From: Halobacterium rubrum
GTDB lineage: Archaea; Halobacteriota; Halobacteria; Halobacteriales; Halobacteriaceae
Direction of reading: 5' to 3'
Assembly: GCF_021729015.1 (NCBI RefSeq)
Contig: NZ_JAJQQZ010000001.1
Span: forward strand, 62,001-126,000
Length of the DNA: 64,000 nt
Position 1 is the stretch's first letter, and the number at the start of each line of letters is the position of its first letter. The position numbers and the translations under genes were made by a program. Shown piece after piece: positions 53,882 through 64,000 of this stretch. Under the pieces are notes generated by a model. It searched no databases, had not been told where the DNA came from, and saw nothing but the letters and a program-made list of their open reading frames with translations.

Positions 53882-54910
53882 CTACTCCGGGAGCACGTCG
53901 GCGGCCTCGGGCGGGAAGGTAACGGTCGCCGGCCCCGGCTCGGGCGCGTCGGTGGTCTTCACGAGCAACTGGGTGCCGTGCCAGTCGCAGTACACCTTGT
54001 AGGCGTCCCCGAGGAACTCCGCGCGCTCCACGACGACGTCGAGTTCGTTTCCACCCGAACCGAAGGACAGTGCTTCGGGTCGGAGGCTAACGGCAACGTT
54101 GCCGGATGCGGATTCGGCCACGTCGAAGGACGCCGAACCGACGGCCACCGAAGACCCCCTCGTTTCGAGTGGAGACGCCGATCCGTCGACGACGTTGTTG
54201 TCCCCGACGAACTCCGCGACGAACCGAGAGGCGGGCTCCCGGTACACCGCCTCGGGTGTGCCGACCTGCTCCACGCGGCCGTCGTGCATCACCGCCACCC
54301 GGTCCGAGACCGACAGCGCCTCCTCCTGGTCGTGGGTCACGTAGACGGTCGTGATGTCCAGTTCGCGCTGAATCTCTTTGACCTTCCCGCGCAGCCGCTC
54401 GCGGAGCCGGGCGTCCAGCGCGCTCATCGGCTCGTCGAGCAACAGCACGCTCGGCCCCGGCGCGAGCGCGCGAGCCAGCGCCACCCGCTGTTGCTGGCCG
54501 CCGGAGAGCGCCGACGGCTCACGGTCCTCCATCCCGGGCAGGTCGACGAGCTCCAGCAGTTCGGCGACGCGCTCCGCGGTCGACACGCCGTCCGGCGGGT
54601 CCCGGAACCGCAGCCCGTAGGCGACGTTCTCGCCCACCGTCATGTGCGGGAACAGCGCGTAGCTCTGGAACACGATGCCGACGTCGCGGTCCTCCGGTGG
54701 CACGCCGGTCGTCGACTCGCCCCCGAAACGCACGTCCCCGCCGTCCGGGTTCTCGAACCCCGCGATCAGGCGCAGCGTTGTCGTCTTCCCGCAGCCGGAG
54801 GGCCCGACGAGCGTGAAGAACTCGCCGTCCGCGACGGTCACCGAGACGTCGTCGACGGCCCGGGTCGGCCCGAACTCGCGGACGAGGCCGTCCAGTTCGA
54901 CGCTGGTCAC
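53882..54910 (-). CDS. thiQ: Thiamine ABC transporter ATPase
   Basis: A 342-aa ABC ATPase. Walker A is GPSGCGKTTTLR, the signature is LSGGQQQRVALARAL, Walker B is VLLLDEPMSALD and the switch histidine is in VYVTHDQEEAL. A C-terminal OB-like (TOBE) domain follows from about 245, with a linker (SPLETRGSSVAVG) encoded by an origin-box-like sequence. It lies last in the thiB-thiP-thiQ operon. Sequence alone would fit other members (iron, polyamine, sugar); the binding protein decides. Confidence 0.85.
   Translation of the reverse strand: MTSVELDGLVREFGPTRAVDDVSVTVADGEFFTLVGPSGCGKTTTLRLIAGFENPDGGDVRFGGESTTGVPPEDRDVGIVFQSYALFPHMTVGENVAYGLRFRDPPDGVSTAERVAELLELVDLPGMEDREPSALSGGQQQRVALARALAPGPSVLLLDEPMSALDARLRERLRGKVKEIQRELDITTVYVTHDQEEALSVSDRVAVMHDGRVEQVGTPEAVYREPASRFVAEFVGDNNVVDGSASPLETRGSSVAVGSASFDVAESASGNVAVSLRPEALSFGSGGNELDVVVERAEFLGDAYKVYCDWHGTQLLVKTTDAPEPGPATVTFPPEAADVLPE
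54154..54174 (+). promoter_or_regulatory. ORB-like box inside thiQ
   Basis: ACCCCCTCGTTTCGAGTGGA then G. It differs from the origin box at 45897 (read on its own strand) at only two adjacent positions, the closest intragenic match. On the thiQ coding strand it encodes SPLETRGS, in the linker before the TOBE domain. Confidence 0.55.
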
Positions 54911-54938
54911 GCTCGAAGCACCCCCTGGTCGACGCCAG

Positions 54939-56786
54939 TCATGGTCGGTACCGCCCCCCGACGCGGTCGATGACCACGAAACTGGCGGCCGTCACCGCCA
55001 GCAGCACCGTCCCCATCGCGGCCGCCGGGCCAGTGCTCGGGCCGGCGGTCCGGTCGACGAGGAACCGCTTCAGCGCGACCGGCATCGTGTAGACGCCGTC
55101 GCCCGCCAGAATCACCGTCGAGTCGAACTCGCCGATGCTGATTGCGAACGCGAACGCCGCGCCCGCGAGCACGCCCGGCCACACGAGCGGGAGTTCGACG
55201 TCCCAGAGCGCCCGCCCTCTGCTCGCGCCGAGCGCACGCGCCGACTCCACGAGCCGGCTGTCGACGGCCGACAGCATCGGTGCGACGTTCCGGACGACGA
55301 ACGGGTAGCCGGCGACGGCGTGGGCCATCACCACCACGACCGGCCCGACGAGGCTCACCCGGTAGTCGCCGACCTCGACGCCGAACACCAGCGAGCGCAG
55401 CAGCCCGAACCCGACGACGATGCCGGAGACGGCGATTGGCGCCATCAGGACGGCGTCGACGACCTTCCGACCGCGCCCCCCTCTGGCGGAGAACGCCCCG
55501 ACGACGACACCCATCGGCAGCGCCACGGCGAGCGCCGCGACACCGAACTGCAGCGAGTACCGGACCGCCGTCGCCGGCTGCGTGCGGCCCCCGCTGGCCT
55601 GCCGGTCGACGAGGAACCGCCACCAGCGCAGCGTCGGCTCCTCGAGGCCGCCGACGCTCGCCAGCACCATCGACGCCAGCGGCGCGACGAACACGGCCGC
55701 GACGACCACGCCGTAGACGCCGATGCCGGACCGGACCAGCCACTCCCGGGGCCCGGACGCGTCGAACAGCCGGTGGCGGGCCAGCGGGTTCGCGGTGCCG
55801 TCGGCGGACTGGCTGCCCTCGTACCGGAGGTAGGCGTACGTCAACGCCAGCGAGACGACCGTCTCCAGCGTCGCGAGCCCGGCCGCAGTCGCGTAGTCCA
55901 GTTGCTGGATGCGGGCGTACAGCCACACCTCCACGGTCGCCAGCTGGAGGCCGCCGAGCGCGAGCACGATGGGGAACGACATGAACGTGAACACGAACGT
56001 CAGCAGCGCGCTCGCCGCCAGCGCCGGCACCAGCTGGGGCGCGACGACGTCCCGGAACGCCCGCAGCGGGCTGGCGCCCAGCGAGCGCGCGGTCTCCACG
56101 GCGCTGGCGTCGACGTTCTCCCACGCCGTCGCCACCATCCGCGTGACCAGCGGGGCGTTGTAGAAGGCGTGTGCGAGTACGACGACCTCCAGCGTGTAGA
56201 GGAACTGCACGCGCTCGAGGCCGAGCGTCGACAGGACGCCGTTCAGCGTGCCGAACTGGCCGAACGTCGCGACGAACCCGACGACGACCATGATGGAGGG
56301 CAGGACGAACGGGAGAATCGTCAGTGACTGGAGCGTGCGCCGACCCGGGAACTCGAAGCGCGCGAGGACGTACGCGCCCGGCAGCCCGAGCGCGACGCTC
56401 GCGAGCGTCGACAGCGCCGCCTGGTAGGCCGTGAACCCGAACAGCCCCTTCCTGACGCCGGGGTGGACGACGAACAGGTCGGGCAGCAGCCCGGTCCAGC
56501 CGGCGACGATGTGGACCTCGGCGAGCCACGCAGCGACGTCGCCCGGCACCCGCAACGGGTGGGCGAACACACCGTGGGCGGCCCCCATGTAGAACTCCGA
56601 GGTGAGAATCGCCCAGACGGGGTTCTCGGGGCCGAGCGCCTCCACGAAGACGGTCCAGACGGGGTAGTAGAACACCGCCGCGAGCACGGCGAGTGTCCCT
56701 GCCCCCGCCAGCGGGAGCGCGAACCGGTCGGCGGCCCGGCTCAGCGTCGCCCATGCGCTGGCGGCGGTTCGGCGGCTCCCCCGCAC
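54939..56786 (-). CDS. thiP: Thiamine ABC transporter permease (fused two-domain)
   Basis: A 615-aa permease with two homologous BPD halves, about 12 helices. Each half has an EAA loop: VETARSLGASPLRAFRDVVAPQL and VESARALGASRGRALWDVELPL. Such single-chain duplicated permeases are typical of ThiP and of iron FbpB. The GTG at 56786 overlaps the thiB stop (TAGTG), implying coupled translation. The partner binding protein resembles TbpA, so thiamine or a phosphate ester is the likely substrate. Confidence 0.86.
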   Translation of the reverse strand: MRGSRRTAASAWATLSRAADRFALPLAGAGTLAVLAAVFYYPVWTVFVEALGPENPVWAILTSEFYMGAAHGVFAHPLRVPGDVAAWLAEVHIVAGWTGLLPDLFVVHPGVRKGLFGFTAYQAALSTLASVALGLPGAYVLARFEFPGRRTLQSLTILPFVLPSIMVVVGFVATFGQFGTLNGVLSTLGLERVQFLYTLEVVVLAHAFYNAPLVTRMVATAWENVDASAVETARSLGASPLRAFRDVVAPQLVPALAASALLTFVFTFMSFPIVLALGGLQLATVEVWLYARIQQLDYATAAGLATLETVVSLALTYAYLRYEGSQSADGTANPLARHRLFDASGPREWLVRSGIGVYGVVVAAVFVAPLASMVLASVGGLEEPTLRWWRFLVDRQASGGRTQPATAVRYSLQFGVAALAVALPMGVVVGAFSARGGRGRKVVDAVLMAPIAVSGIVVGFGLLRSLVFGVEVGDYRVSLVGPVVVVMAHAVAGYPFVVRNVAPMLSAVDSRLVESARALGASRGRALWDVELPLVWPGVLAGAAFAFAISIGEFDSTVILAGDGVYTMPVALKRFLVDRTAGPSTGPAAAMGTVLLAVTAASFVVIDRVGGRYRP

Positions 56787-57922
56787 TAGTTCGTGGCGAC
56801 CTGCCGCGCCCACGCCTCGGTCCACTCGCCGACGTTCCCGGCGAGCTCGTCGTACGTGAACGTCACCGACTCCGGCGGCTCGTGGGCGTACTGGGCGTAC
56901 TCTTCGGGGAGCTCGGCCGTCGTCGTCGCCGGGAACTGGACGTTGTTCACGGCGATGTTCCGCTGGGCGTCGTCACCGAGCGCGAACTCCACGAACTCGG
57001 CCGCCAGCTCCGGCTCGTCGGAATCGGCGAACCGTGCGACTGCCTCGGGGTTCGCGTACCCCTGGTCGTTCAGGAAGCCGACCTGGTGGCGGGGGAGCTG
57101 GTCCTCGTCGTTGTAGTACACCTGGTCGGTGGAGTAGGAGACGACCATCGGGCGTTCACCGTTCAGGAACGCGTCGTAGGCCGGCTGCCAGTCGTCCAGC
57201 ACGCGCACGTCGTTGTCGACGAGGCGCTGCCAGTAGTCGAGGTACTCGTCGGGCCCGTACTCGTGGACGGTCCACAGCAGGAACGCCCGCCCCGGGTCGC
57301 TGGTCTGGGCGTTCTGCGCGAGCAGCGCGCCCTCGTACTCGTCGGTGGTCAGCGCCTCGAACGTCTCCGGGTCCTCGACCGTCGTGCCGTCGTACACGAG
57401 CGAGATGTACCCCGTGTCGTAGGGGAGCGCGCGGTTCTGCGGGTCGATGCGGAGGTCGTCTTTGATGCGGTCGCTGGCCGCGACCTCGCCGGCGAGCTCG
57501 TCGAACAGCCGCTGGTCGTCGCCGAGCGCCTCGTCGACGCGCACCAGCTCGCCCGTGTTCAGGCCGACGAAGAGGTCGGCGTCGATGCCCACGCCTTCGC
57601 GCTTGCGCTCGATGAACTGGTTGACGCCGTTGCTCGGCGCGCTGAACTCGACGGTCGAGTCGTGTTCGGCCTCCCAGGCCGCTTTCAGCCAGCGGCCGGC
57701 GGTTCCCTCCTCCCCGAAGAACGAGTCGTAGGTCGCGACGCGGAGCGTCTCGGCGTCGCCGCTGGTCGTGCCGCCGGTCGTGGCTCCCTCCGTCGTCGTC
57801 GCGTCGTCGGTCGTCGTGGTCGCCGTGCTGTCGTCGCCGGTGTCCTCGACCTGGAGACAGCCCGCGACGGCGATGCCGGCCGCCCCTACGCCGACGCTCC
57901 GGAGGTAGTCCCGACGCCTCAT
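56786..57922 (-). CDS. thiB: Thiamine-binding lipoprotein
   Basis: Extracellular binding protein of 378 aa. It has a twin-arginine signal (MRRRDYLRS) ending in lipobox AGC with C22, then a Thr/Asp-rich linker. The mature protein opens with LRVATYDSFFGEEG, characteristic of TbpA/ThiB. GVNQFIERKREGVGIDADLFVGLN and DTGYISLVYD also fit. GCTTAACC about 28 nt before the ATG is the promoter of a leaderless operon; there is therefore no room for a TPP riboswitch. Confidence 0.88.
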   Translation of the reverse strand: MRRRDYLRSVGVGAAGIAVAGCLQVEDTGDDSTATTTTDDATTTEGATTGGTTSGDAETLRVATYDSFFGEEGTAGRWLKAAWEAEHDSTVEFSAPSNGVNQFIERKREGVGIDADLFVGLNTGELVRVDEALGDDQRLFDELAGEVAASDRIKDDLRIDPQNRALPYDTGYISLVYDGTTVEDPETFEALTTDEYEGALLAQNAQTSDPGRAFLLWTVHEYGPDEYLDYWQRLVDNDVRVLDDWQPAYDAFLNGERPMVVSYSTDQVYYNDEDQLPRHQVGFLNDQGYANPEAVARFADSDEPELAAEFVEFALGDDAQRNIAVNNVQFPATTTAELPEEYAQYAHEPPESVTFTYDELAGNVGEWTEAWARQVATN

Positions 57923-58018
57923 TAGCCGGTTGTTCCACGCGGTTGTGGTTAAGCTCGTCGCTCTCTGTGCCGTCGCAGCGAGCGAATACTTATCCCACTC
58001 CCGTCGGTACTGCCGGCA

Positions 58019-59242
58019 GTGCAACTGTCTCGGACCTCCTGGCTCGCCGTCCTCCTCGCCGCCCTCGCCGTGCTGTCGACGCTCGTGCTCGGCGCCGTCG
58101 TCGGCACCGTCTTCTTCGCCGGCACGGTCGCCTACCTCCTCATCCCCGCCGTCCGGCACGTCGAACGCGTCGGCGTCTCCCGGTGGGTCGCCAGCGCCCT
58201 CACCGCAGCCGCCGTCTCGGCCGCCGCTGTCGTTCCGTTCGCGCTCGCGGTGTCGGCCGGCCGCGGCCGCATCGCGGACGCCATCGACGCCGCCGGCGAC
58301 CTCCCGGAGACGTACTCGGTGAGCGCGTTCGGCTACGAGTACGTCGTCGACGTCAGCCTCGCCATCGACGCCGTCACCTCGTACGGCGCCGACCTCGCCG
58401 TCGAACTCGCCGGCCAACTCCCCGTGCTCGCGCTCAAACTCACGCTGTTCGGCGTGCTCGTCTTCGGCCTGCTCGTCGCCCACGAGGACGCGGAGCGAGC
58501 GCTGCTCGCGGTCGTCCCGCCGGACTACCGGGACGTCGCCGGGGCGCTCGGCCGGCGCGCCCGCGCCACCCTCTACGCCATCTACGTCCTGCAGGCAGCT
58601 ACCGCCGTCGCCACGACGCTGCTGGCGCTGCCCGTCTTCTACGTCTTCGACGTCCCCTACCTGCTCACGCTGTCGGTCGTGGCTGGCGTCCTCCAGTTCG
58701 TCCCCATCGTCGGCCCGTCCGTCGTCGTGTTCGGCGTCGCCGCCTACTGGGCGGCGACTGGCGCGGGCGACGCCGCCCTCGTCTTCCTCGTGGTCGCGGG
58801 CATCCTCGTCGCGTGGCTGCCGGACGTGCTCGTCCGCCCTCGGCTCTCCCGGGAGACCGCCGACCTCCCCGGCAGTCTCTACTTCATCGGGTTCACCGGC
58901 GGCCTGCTCACGGTCGGCGCGGTCGGCGTCATCGCCGGCCCGCTGGTCGTCGCGCTCACCGCCGAGGCGGCGTCCCTGCTGGCGTCCGAGCGCAACAGCA
59001 CCGCCCAGACCACGCTGTCCGGCGGCGAGGCCGACCCCTGGGACGAGACGGCGCCGAGGACCGCCGAGAGAGAGGACGGCCCCGCCGAGTCCCCGCCGCC
59101 GGGTGCTGGAGACGGAACCGACGCCGACGCCGGAACCGAGCAGGACGGCTTCGGCGCAGGGGGCGATGGAGACCCCGGAGACACGCCAGACCTCGGAGAC
59201 CACGACGACGACACCGTCGACGCCGCTGGCGACCCCTCGTGA
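58019..59242 (+). CDS. AI-2E family transporter with long acidic tail
   Basis: A 407-aa PerM/AI-2E-type carrier with about eight helices. The conserved C-terminal block is GVLQFVPIVGPSVVVFG, followed by a hydrophobic pair ending GAVGVIAGPLVVALTAEAASLL. The last ~80 residues are an acidic, Gly/Pro/Asp-rich tail. Members export autoinducers, ions or unknown solutes. The GTG start is 28 nt from ATACTTATCC. Its stop abuts the convergent rhodanese stop with no gap. Confidence 0.85.
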   Translation: MQLSRTSWLAVLLAALAVLSTLVLGAVVGTVFFAGTVAYLLIPAVRHVERVGVSRWVASALTAAAVSAAAVVPFALAVSAGRGRIADAIDAAGDLPETYSVSAFGYEYVVDVSLAIDAVTSYGADLAVELAGQLPVLALKLTLFGVLVFGLLVAHEDAERALLAVVPPDYRDVAGALGRRARATLYAIYVLQAATAVATTLLALPVFYVFDVPYLLTLSVVAGVLQFVPIVGPSVVVFGVAAYWAATGAGDAALVFLVVAGILVAWLPDVLVRPRLSRETADLPGSLYFIGFTGGLLTVGAVGVIAGPLVVALTAEAASLLASERNSTAQTTLSGGEADPWDETAPRTAEREDGPAESPPPGAGDGTDADAGTEQDGFGAGGDGDPGDTPDLGDHDDDTVDAAGDPS

Positions 59243-60013
59243 CTACGCTGTCGGCCGGCCGTCGCCCTCCCACTCGGTGAGACTCCCCTCGTAGAACGCC
59301 ACGTCCGGGAACCCGAGCCAGCGCAACACGACGAACGTGTGGCTGATACGGCGGGCGGTGTTGCAGTACAGCACCACGCGCTGCTCGCGGGTGACGCCGC
59401 GCTCGGCCAGTAACTCCTCGAGGGCGTCCCGCGCCTTCAGCCCGCGCGTGTCGTCGTCGACGAGCTCCTTCCAGTCGACGTTCACCGCGCCGGGGATGTG
59501 TCCCTCTTCGAACTCCCACGGCTCGCGGGTGTCCACGACGACGGCGTCGTCGGCGTCGGCGGCGGCCGCCACGGCGTCGGCGTCCACGAACACGTCGGTG
59601 TCCGCCGTGCCGGCCTCGTAGTCGGTCCGTGTCACGTCGGGCGCGTCGCTGCTCGCCTCGTGGTCCCGAATCCACGCGCTGTAGTCACCATCGAGCAGCG
59701 CCAGGTTCTCGTGGCCGTAGTAGCGGGCCGTCACGAGGAACCGCGCCGCGAACACGCCGTGGGTGTCGTCGTAGGCGACGAGTGTGTCCCCGCCCTCGAC
59801 GCCCGCTTCGGAGAGCAACGTCTCCCAGTCCTCGCGGGCGGGCAGCATCCCCTCTGGGCCGCCCTCGGACCGGAACGAGTCGAACGGGACGTTCACGGCG
59901 CCCGGCACGTGTCCGATGCCGTCGTACTCCCACGCGTCCCGGACGTCCACGACCCGCACCGAATCGCGGTGGTCGGCGAGCCAGTCCGCGGCAACCACCC
60001 AGTCGTCGGTCAT
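59243..60013 (-). CDS. tssA: Thiosulfate sulfurtransferase (two rhodanese domains)
   Basis: A 256-aa tandem rhodanese. The N-terminal inactive domain starts WVVAADWLADHRDSVRVVDVRD; the C-terminal domain has the catalytic cysteine in VVLYCNTARRISHT. It transfers sulfur from thiosulfate (or 3-mercaptopyruvate) to an acceptor. TGCTTTAGGTC is 29 nt before the ATG. It diverges from a second rhodanese gene at 60247. Confidence 0.9.
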   Translation of the reverse strand: MTDDWVVAADWLADHRDSVRVVDVRDAWEYDGIGHVPGAVNVPFDSFRSEGGPEGMLPAREDWETLLSEAGVEGGDTLVAYDDTHGVFAARFLVTARYYGHENLALLDGDYSAWIRDHEASSDAPDVTRTDYEAGTADTDVFVDADAVAAAADADDAVVVDTREPWEFEEGHIPGAVNVDWKELVDDDTRGLKARDALEELLAERGVTREQRVVLYCNTARRISHTFVVLRWLGFPDVAFYEGSLTEWEGDGRPTA

Positions 60014-60246
60014 CGACTGCGTGTTCGCGCTCCCGACCTAAAGCAGTCCGGCCCGCGGCACGGCCGCCCGTCACCACGCCGCCCGGAACCGAGAAACGAG
60101 CAACGATTGCCGGTTTCGGGCCGGCCGCCACCCCTGTACCACGCGACCAGACCGCGACACCGGCGAACCACGCCGAGACCCGGCACGGACGGGGGAACTC
60201 GCCGCTGAGACGGAGAGTTATGTAGGTGGCAACACACTAGCCGTCC

Positions 60247-61107
60247 ATGGCAGATTACGCCAACGACGTACTCGTCACTGCGGACTGGGTCGAAGACAAC
60301 CTCGACCAGTTCCAGAGCGACGACCCCGGCCACCGGCTCGTCGAAGTCGACGTCGACACCGAGGCCTACGAGGAATCGCACGCCCCCGGCGCCATCGGAT
60401 TCAACTGGGAGACCCAGCTCCAGGACCAGACCCAGCGCGACATCCTCGACAAGAGCGACTTCGAGGAGCTCCTGGGCAGCCACGGCATCACCGAGGACTC
60501 CACGGTCGTCCTCTACGGCGACAACTCCAACTGGTTCGCCGCCTACACCTACTGGCAGTTCAAGTACTACGGCCACGAGGACGTGAAGCTCCTCGACGGC
60601 GGCCGGGACTACTGGCTCGAACACGACTACCCGACCACTGACGAGGTGCCGGACTTCCCGGCGGCCGAGTACAACGCCCGCGGCCCCTTCGAGGGCATCC
60701 GCGCGTACCGCGACGACGTCGAGCACGCCATCGACAGGGGCCTGCCGCTCGTCGACGTGCGCTCGCCAGAGGAGTTCAGCGGCGAGATTCTCGCGCCGCC
60801 GGGCCTCCAAGAGACCGCCCAGCGCGGCGGCCACATCCCGGGCGCCAGCAACATCTCGTGGGCCGCCACGGTCAACGACGACGGGACGTTCAAGTCCGCC
60901 GACGAGCTCGAGGAGCTCTACGGCACCGAGGGCATCGACGGCGACGAGACCACCGTCGCGTACTGCCGCATCGGCGAGCGCTCCTCGATCGCGTGGTTCG
61001 CGCTCCACGAACTGCTGGGCTACGAGAACACCGTCAACTACGACGGCTCCTGGACCGAGTGGGGGAACCTCGTCGGCGCGCCAGTGGAAACAGGCGAGGG
61101 CGAGTGA
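60247..61107 (+). CDS. tssB: Thiosulfate sulfurtransferase (two rhodanese domains)
   Basis: A 286-aa tandem rhodanese. The N-terminal domain begins VLVTADWVEDNLDQF; the catalytic cysteine is in TVAYCRIGERSSIAWF. It has the family signature EESHAPGAIGFNWETQLQD. AGTTATGTAGG lies 28 nt before the ATG. It shares the 233-bp upstream region with tssA. Haloarchaea use such enzymes in cyanide or thiosulfate handling and possibly sulfur transfer to tRNA; which applies here is unknown. Confidence 0.9.
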   Translation: MADYANDVLVTADWVEDNLDQFQSDDPGHRLVEVDVDTEAYEESHAPGAIGFNWETQLQDQTQRDILDKSDFEELLGSHGITEDSTVVLYGDNSNWFAAYTYWQFKYYGHEDVKLLDGGRDYWLEHDYPTTDEVPDFPAAEYNARGPFEGIRAYRDDVEHAIDRGLPLVDVRSPEEFSGEILAPPGLQETAQRGGHIPGASNISWAATVNDDGTFKSADELEELYGTEGIDGDETTVAYCRIGERSSIAWFALHELLGYENTVNYDGSWTEWGNLVGAPVETGEGE

Positions 61108-61258
61108 GGGACGAACGAGCCCTCGAAGTGTAGCGGGGAGCGAAGCGACCCGCGAAACCGGCAGCGGCGACGACTGACTGAGTAGCCTCGCAGCCACACC
61201 AGCCCACGTTTCTTCCCCGACGCCAGCATACAAGCCGCCAGCGACCCACACCCGTAGT

Positions 61259-61906
61259 ATGGACGCCAGCGAACTCCACGAGTCCGTCCGTGCGGACAAC
61301 GACACGGCGCTGTCCCGGCTCGGCTCCTCGAAGTCCCTGTACGCCGACACCGGCGGCGAGATGGCGGCCGGCCCGGTGCTGGAGGCCGCCGCCGACGCCG
61401 AGTACGCCGCCGCCGAGACGTTCGAGGCGTGGGCCGACAGCGAGGACGACCCGGACGCCCGCGAGAGCTTCGCCACCACCGCCGGCGAGGAGCGCGACCA
61501 CTACGACGCCGTCGCCGCTGAACTCGACGCCCACGACCCCGGCGCGGTCGAACGTGCCAGCGGGCACGCGAGCGCGATGCAACAGCACCTCCGCAGCCTC
61601 GACGGGACCGCCGCTCGCGCCGGCGGCCTCCTCGGGCGGCTGCTCGCCACCGAGAAGTCCAAAGAACAGCTCACGGGCTTCTTCGTCGGGCAGGCCGACC
61701 CCCAGACGGCACAGCTCTTCCGAGACCTCAAGGGCGACCTCGACGACCAGCTGGAACGCACCCTCGACCTCCTCGACGCCGTCTGCGAGACGGACGAGGA
61801 CTGGGACGCCGCGAAGGCCGCCGCCGACGCCGCCATTCAGGCTGCTTACGACGAGTACACCGAACAGCTCGAAGCGATGGGCGTCAACCCCAAGCCGGTC
61901 TGCTGA
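61259..61906 (+). CDS. Rubrerythrin/ferritin-like helical protein
   Basis: A 215-aa four-helix protein of the ferritin-like superfamily. Carboxylate ligands are seen in DAEYAAAETFEAW and the ExxH pair in GEERDHYDAVAAEL; the second helix pair is less clearly metal-binding. Haloarchaeal annotations often call it a transcription antitermination protein, without support in the sequence. It may detoxify peroxide or store iron. AGCATACAAGCC is 29 nt before the ATG. Confidence 0.75.
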   Translation: MDASELHESVRADNDTALSRLGSSKSLYADTGGEMAAGPVLEAAADAEYAAAETFEAWADSEDDPDARESFATTAGEERDHYDAVAAELDAHDPGAVERASGHASAMQQHLRSLDGTAARAGGLLGRLLATEKSKEQLTGFFVGQADPQTAQLFRDLKGDLDDQLERTLDLLDAVCETDEDWDAAKAAADAAIQAAYDEYTEQLEAMGVNPKPVC

Positions 61907-62023
61907 CGGACGTCTCTTTCCTGTCGCTCGCTCCCCGCTCACGCATTCGACGGTCCCGCGTCGCTCTGAACCGCCCGCCGCTCGGCTCGCGACTGCCGGT
62001 GCCGACCGGCTGTCCGGTCGCGA

Positions 62024-62293
62024 CTACACGCCCTCGACGCCCGACCGGTACTCGCGCAGCTCCGCGAGCGCGTGCTCGACTGTGTCGGCCGTATCGTCGT
62101 CGACGCCCTCGCTCACGTCCGTGAGCACGTGCTCGATGCGTGCGAGTCGGCCGTGGTCGGGGCCGCGGTCCCGGGCGGCCAGCGCCGCCACGGCATCGGA
62201 CTGTTCACGGAGTCGGTCGCCGGCGTCTCCGGACGCGCGCTCGGCGGCGTCGTCGAGCAGTTCCGCTGCGGTCGCGAGGTGGTCGCTGGGCAT
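62024..62293 (-). CDS. Small helical acidic protein, unknown
   Basis: An 89-aa protein, helical throughout: HLATAAELLDDAAERASGDAG, RLREQSDAVAALAARD, then HGRLARIEHVLTDVSEGVDDDT and VEHALAELREYRSGVEG. It resembles a conserved haloarchaeal family of unknown function. GCTATTTGTCC lies 28 nt before the ATG, so the gene is likely real. Confidence 0.68.
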   Translation of the reverse strand: MPSDHLATAAELLDDAAERASGDAGDRLREQSDAVAALAARDRGPDHGRLARIEHVLTDVSEGVDDDTADTVEHALAELREYRSGVEGV

Positions 62294-62411
62294 AGTCGAA
62301 CGTCTGACCGCGAGGGACAAATAGCTACGCGAGCGCGAGCGCCGCCGCGGGCTGTTGGTCGAGTCTCGTCGGGCACGCGCTCCTCGGCTCACTCCGTTCG
62401 CCGCTCCGCCT

Positions 62412-62436
62412 CGTGCCCGCGCCGAGCGCGGGCACG
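62412..62436. repeat. Perfect 10-bp hairpin upstream of uvrB
   Basis: CGTGCCCGCG, a 5-nt CCGAG loop, CGCGGGCACG. The same GGGCACG core recurs at about 62369 and 62490, so the 238-bp gap before uvrB holds several copies. The gap is otherwise free of genes. It could be an operator array, a terminator of the upstream gene or a haloarchaeal intergenic repeat. Confidence 0.8.
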
Positions 62437-62531
62437 CTGCTCGCGGCTCCCGCTGGTCACCGCTCGCTGTCCCGTGCCCTCCCTTCGGTCGGGCACGCTC
62501 CTGAAGTACGCTGCGCCCCTACCCCGGCGCA

Positions 62532-64000
<1,469 letters not shown>

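Noticed and set aside
57922-58018. TPP riboswitch before thiB
   Set aside because: The TATA element lies about 28 nt from the thiB ATG, so the mRNA is probably leaderless; no thi-box sequence is visible.

Overview
The window is a GC-rich (roughly 70 %) piece of a haloarchaeal chromosome, most likely from the Halobacteriaceae. The signs are acidic proteins, leaderless genes with a TATA-like box about 27 nt before the start codon, LysW-type arginine genes, a PolD small subunit, a Sec11-type signal peptidase with a catalytic His, Orc1/Cdc6, a NhaC antiporter and ThiBPQ. The genus cannot be fixed from the sequence. I saw no rRNA, tRNA, transposase or CRISPR array.

Layout. 1-5.5 kb: arginine operon argX-argC-argB-argD-argE-argF with overlapping stops and starts. 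5.5-17.3 kb: housekeeping and regulatory genes (YbjQ-like, small membrane proteins, TrmB-like and Bat-like regulators, thrC, a membrane histidine kinase, an MFS carrier, a thioesterase, a VapBC-like pair, serA, serB). 17.3-19.6 kb: a hairpin-rich non-coding stretch, then two near-identical membrane-anchored winged-helix proteins flanking a divergent rhomboid protease gene. 19.6-27.3 kb: a lactate-oxidation cluster (LutC, fused LutBA, a 1032-aa FAD/Fe-S/CCG dehydrogenase, LctP). 27.4-31.4 kb: methionine genes metY2-metX and metY1. 31.5-35.6 kb: an MFS carrier, NhaC and a class V aminotransferase.

35.7-48.5 kb is a replication neighbourhood: NAD-dependent DNA ligase, a cold-shock protein, the PolD small subunit, Sec11, then orc1/cdc6, a 1.4-kb non-coding replication origin with inverted origin-recognition boxes around an AT-rich core, and the operon arvA-arvB-arvC (Era-like GTPase, DUF2073, Zn-ribbon), which I recall being linked to vesicle formation in haloarchaea. 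48.7-64 kb: MATE carrier, a 27-aa membrane protein coupled to the gene after it, a second rhomboid, a methyltransferase, the thiamine ABC transporter thiB-thiP-thiQ, an AI-2E-type carrier, two rhodaneses, a rubrerythrin-like protein and the 5' part of uvrB.

The most unusual signals are these. (1) 21-22-bp boxes nearly identical to the origin boxes lie inside argE, polB, orc1 and thiQ; three of the four sit in flexible linkers. (2) The wHTH-2TM / rhomboid / wHTH-2TM locus looks like a candidate regulated-proteolysis switch. (3) A 19-bp minisatellite lies next to orc1. (4) Two intergenic hairpin clusters may be RNAs. (5) A 48-bp in-frame insertion in one metY copy resembles a haloarchaeal intergenic repeat.
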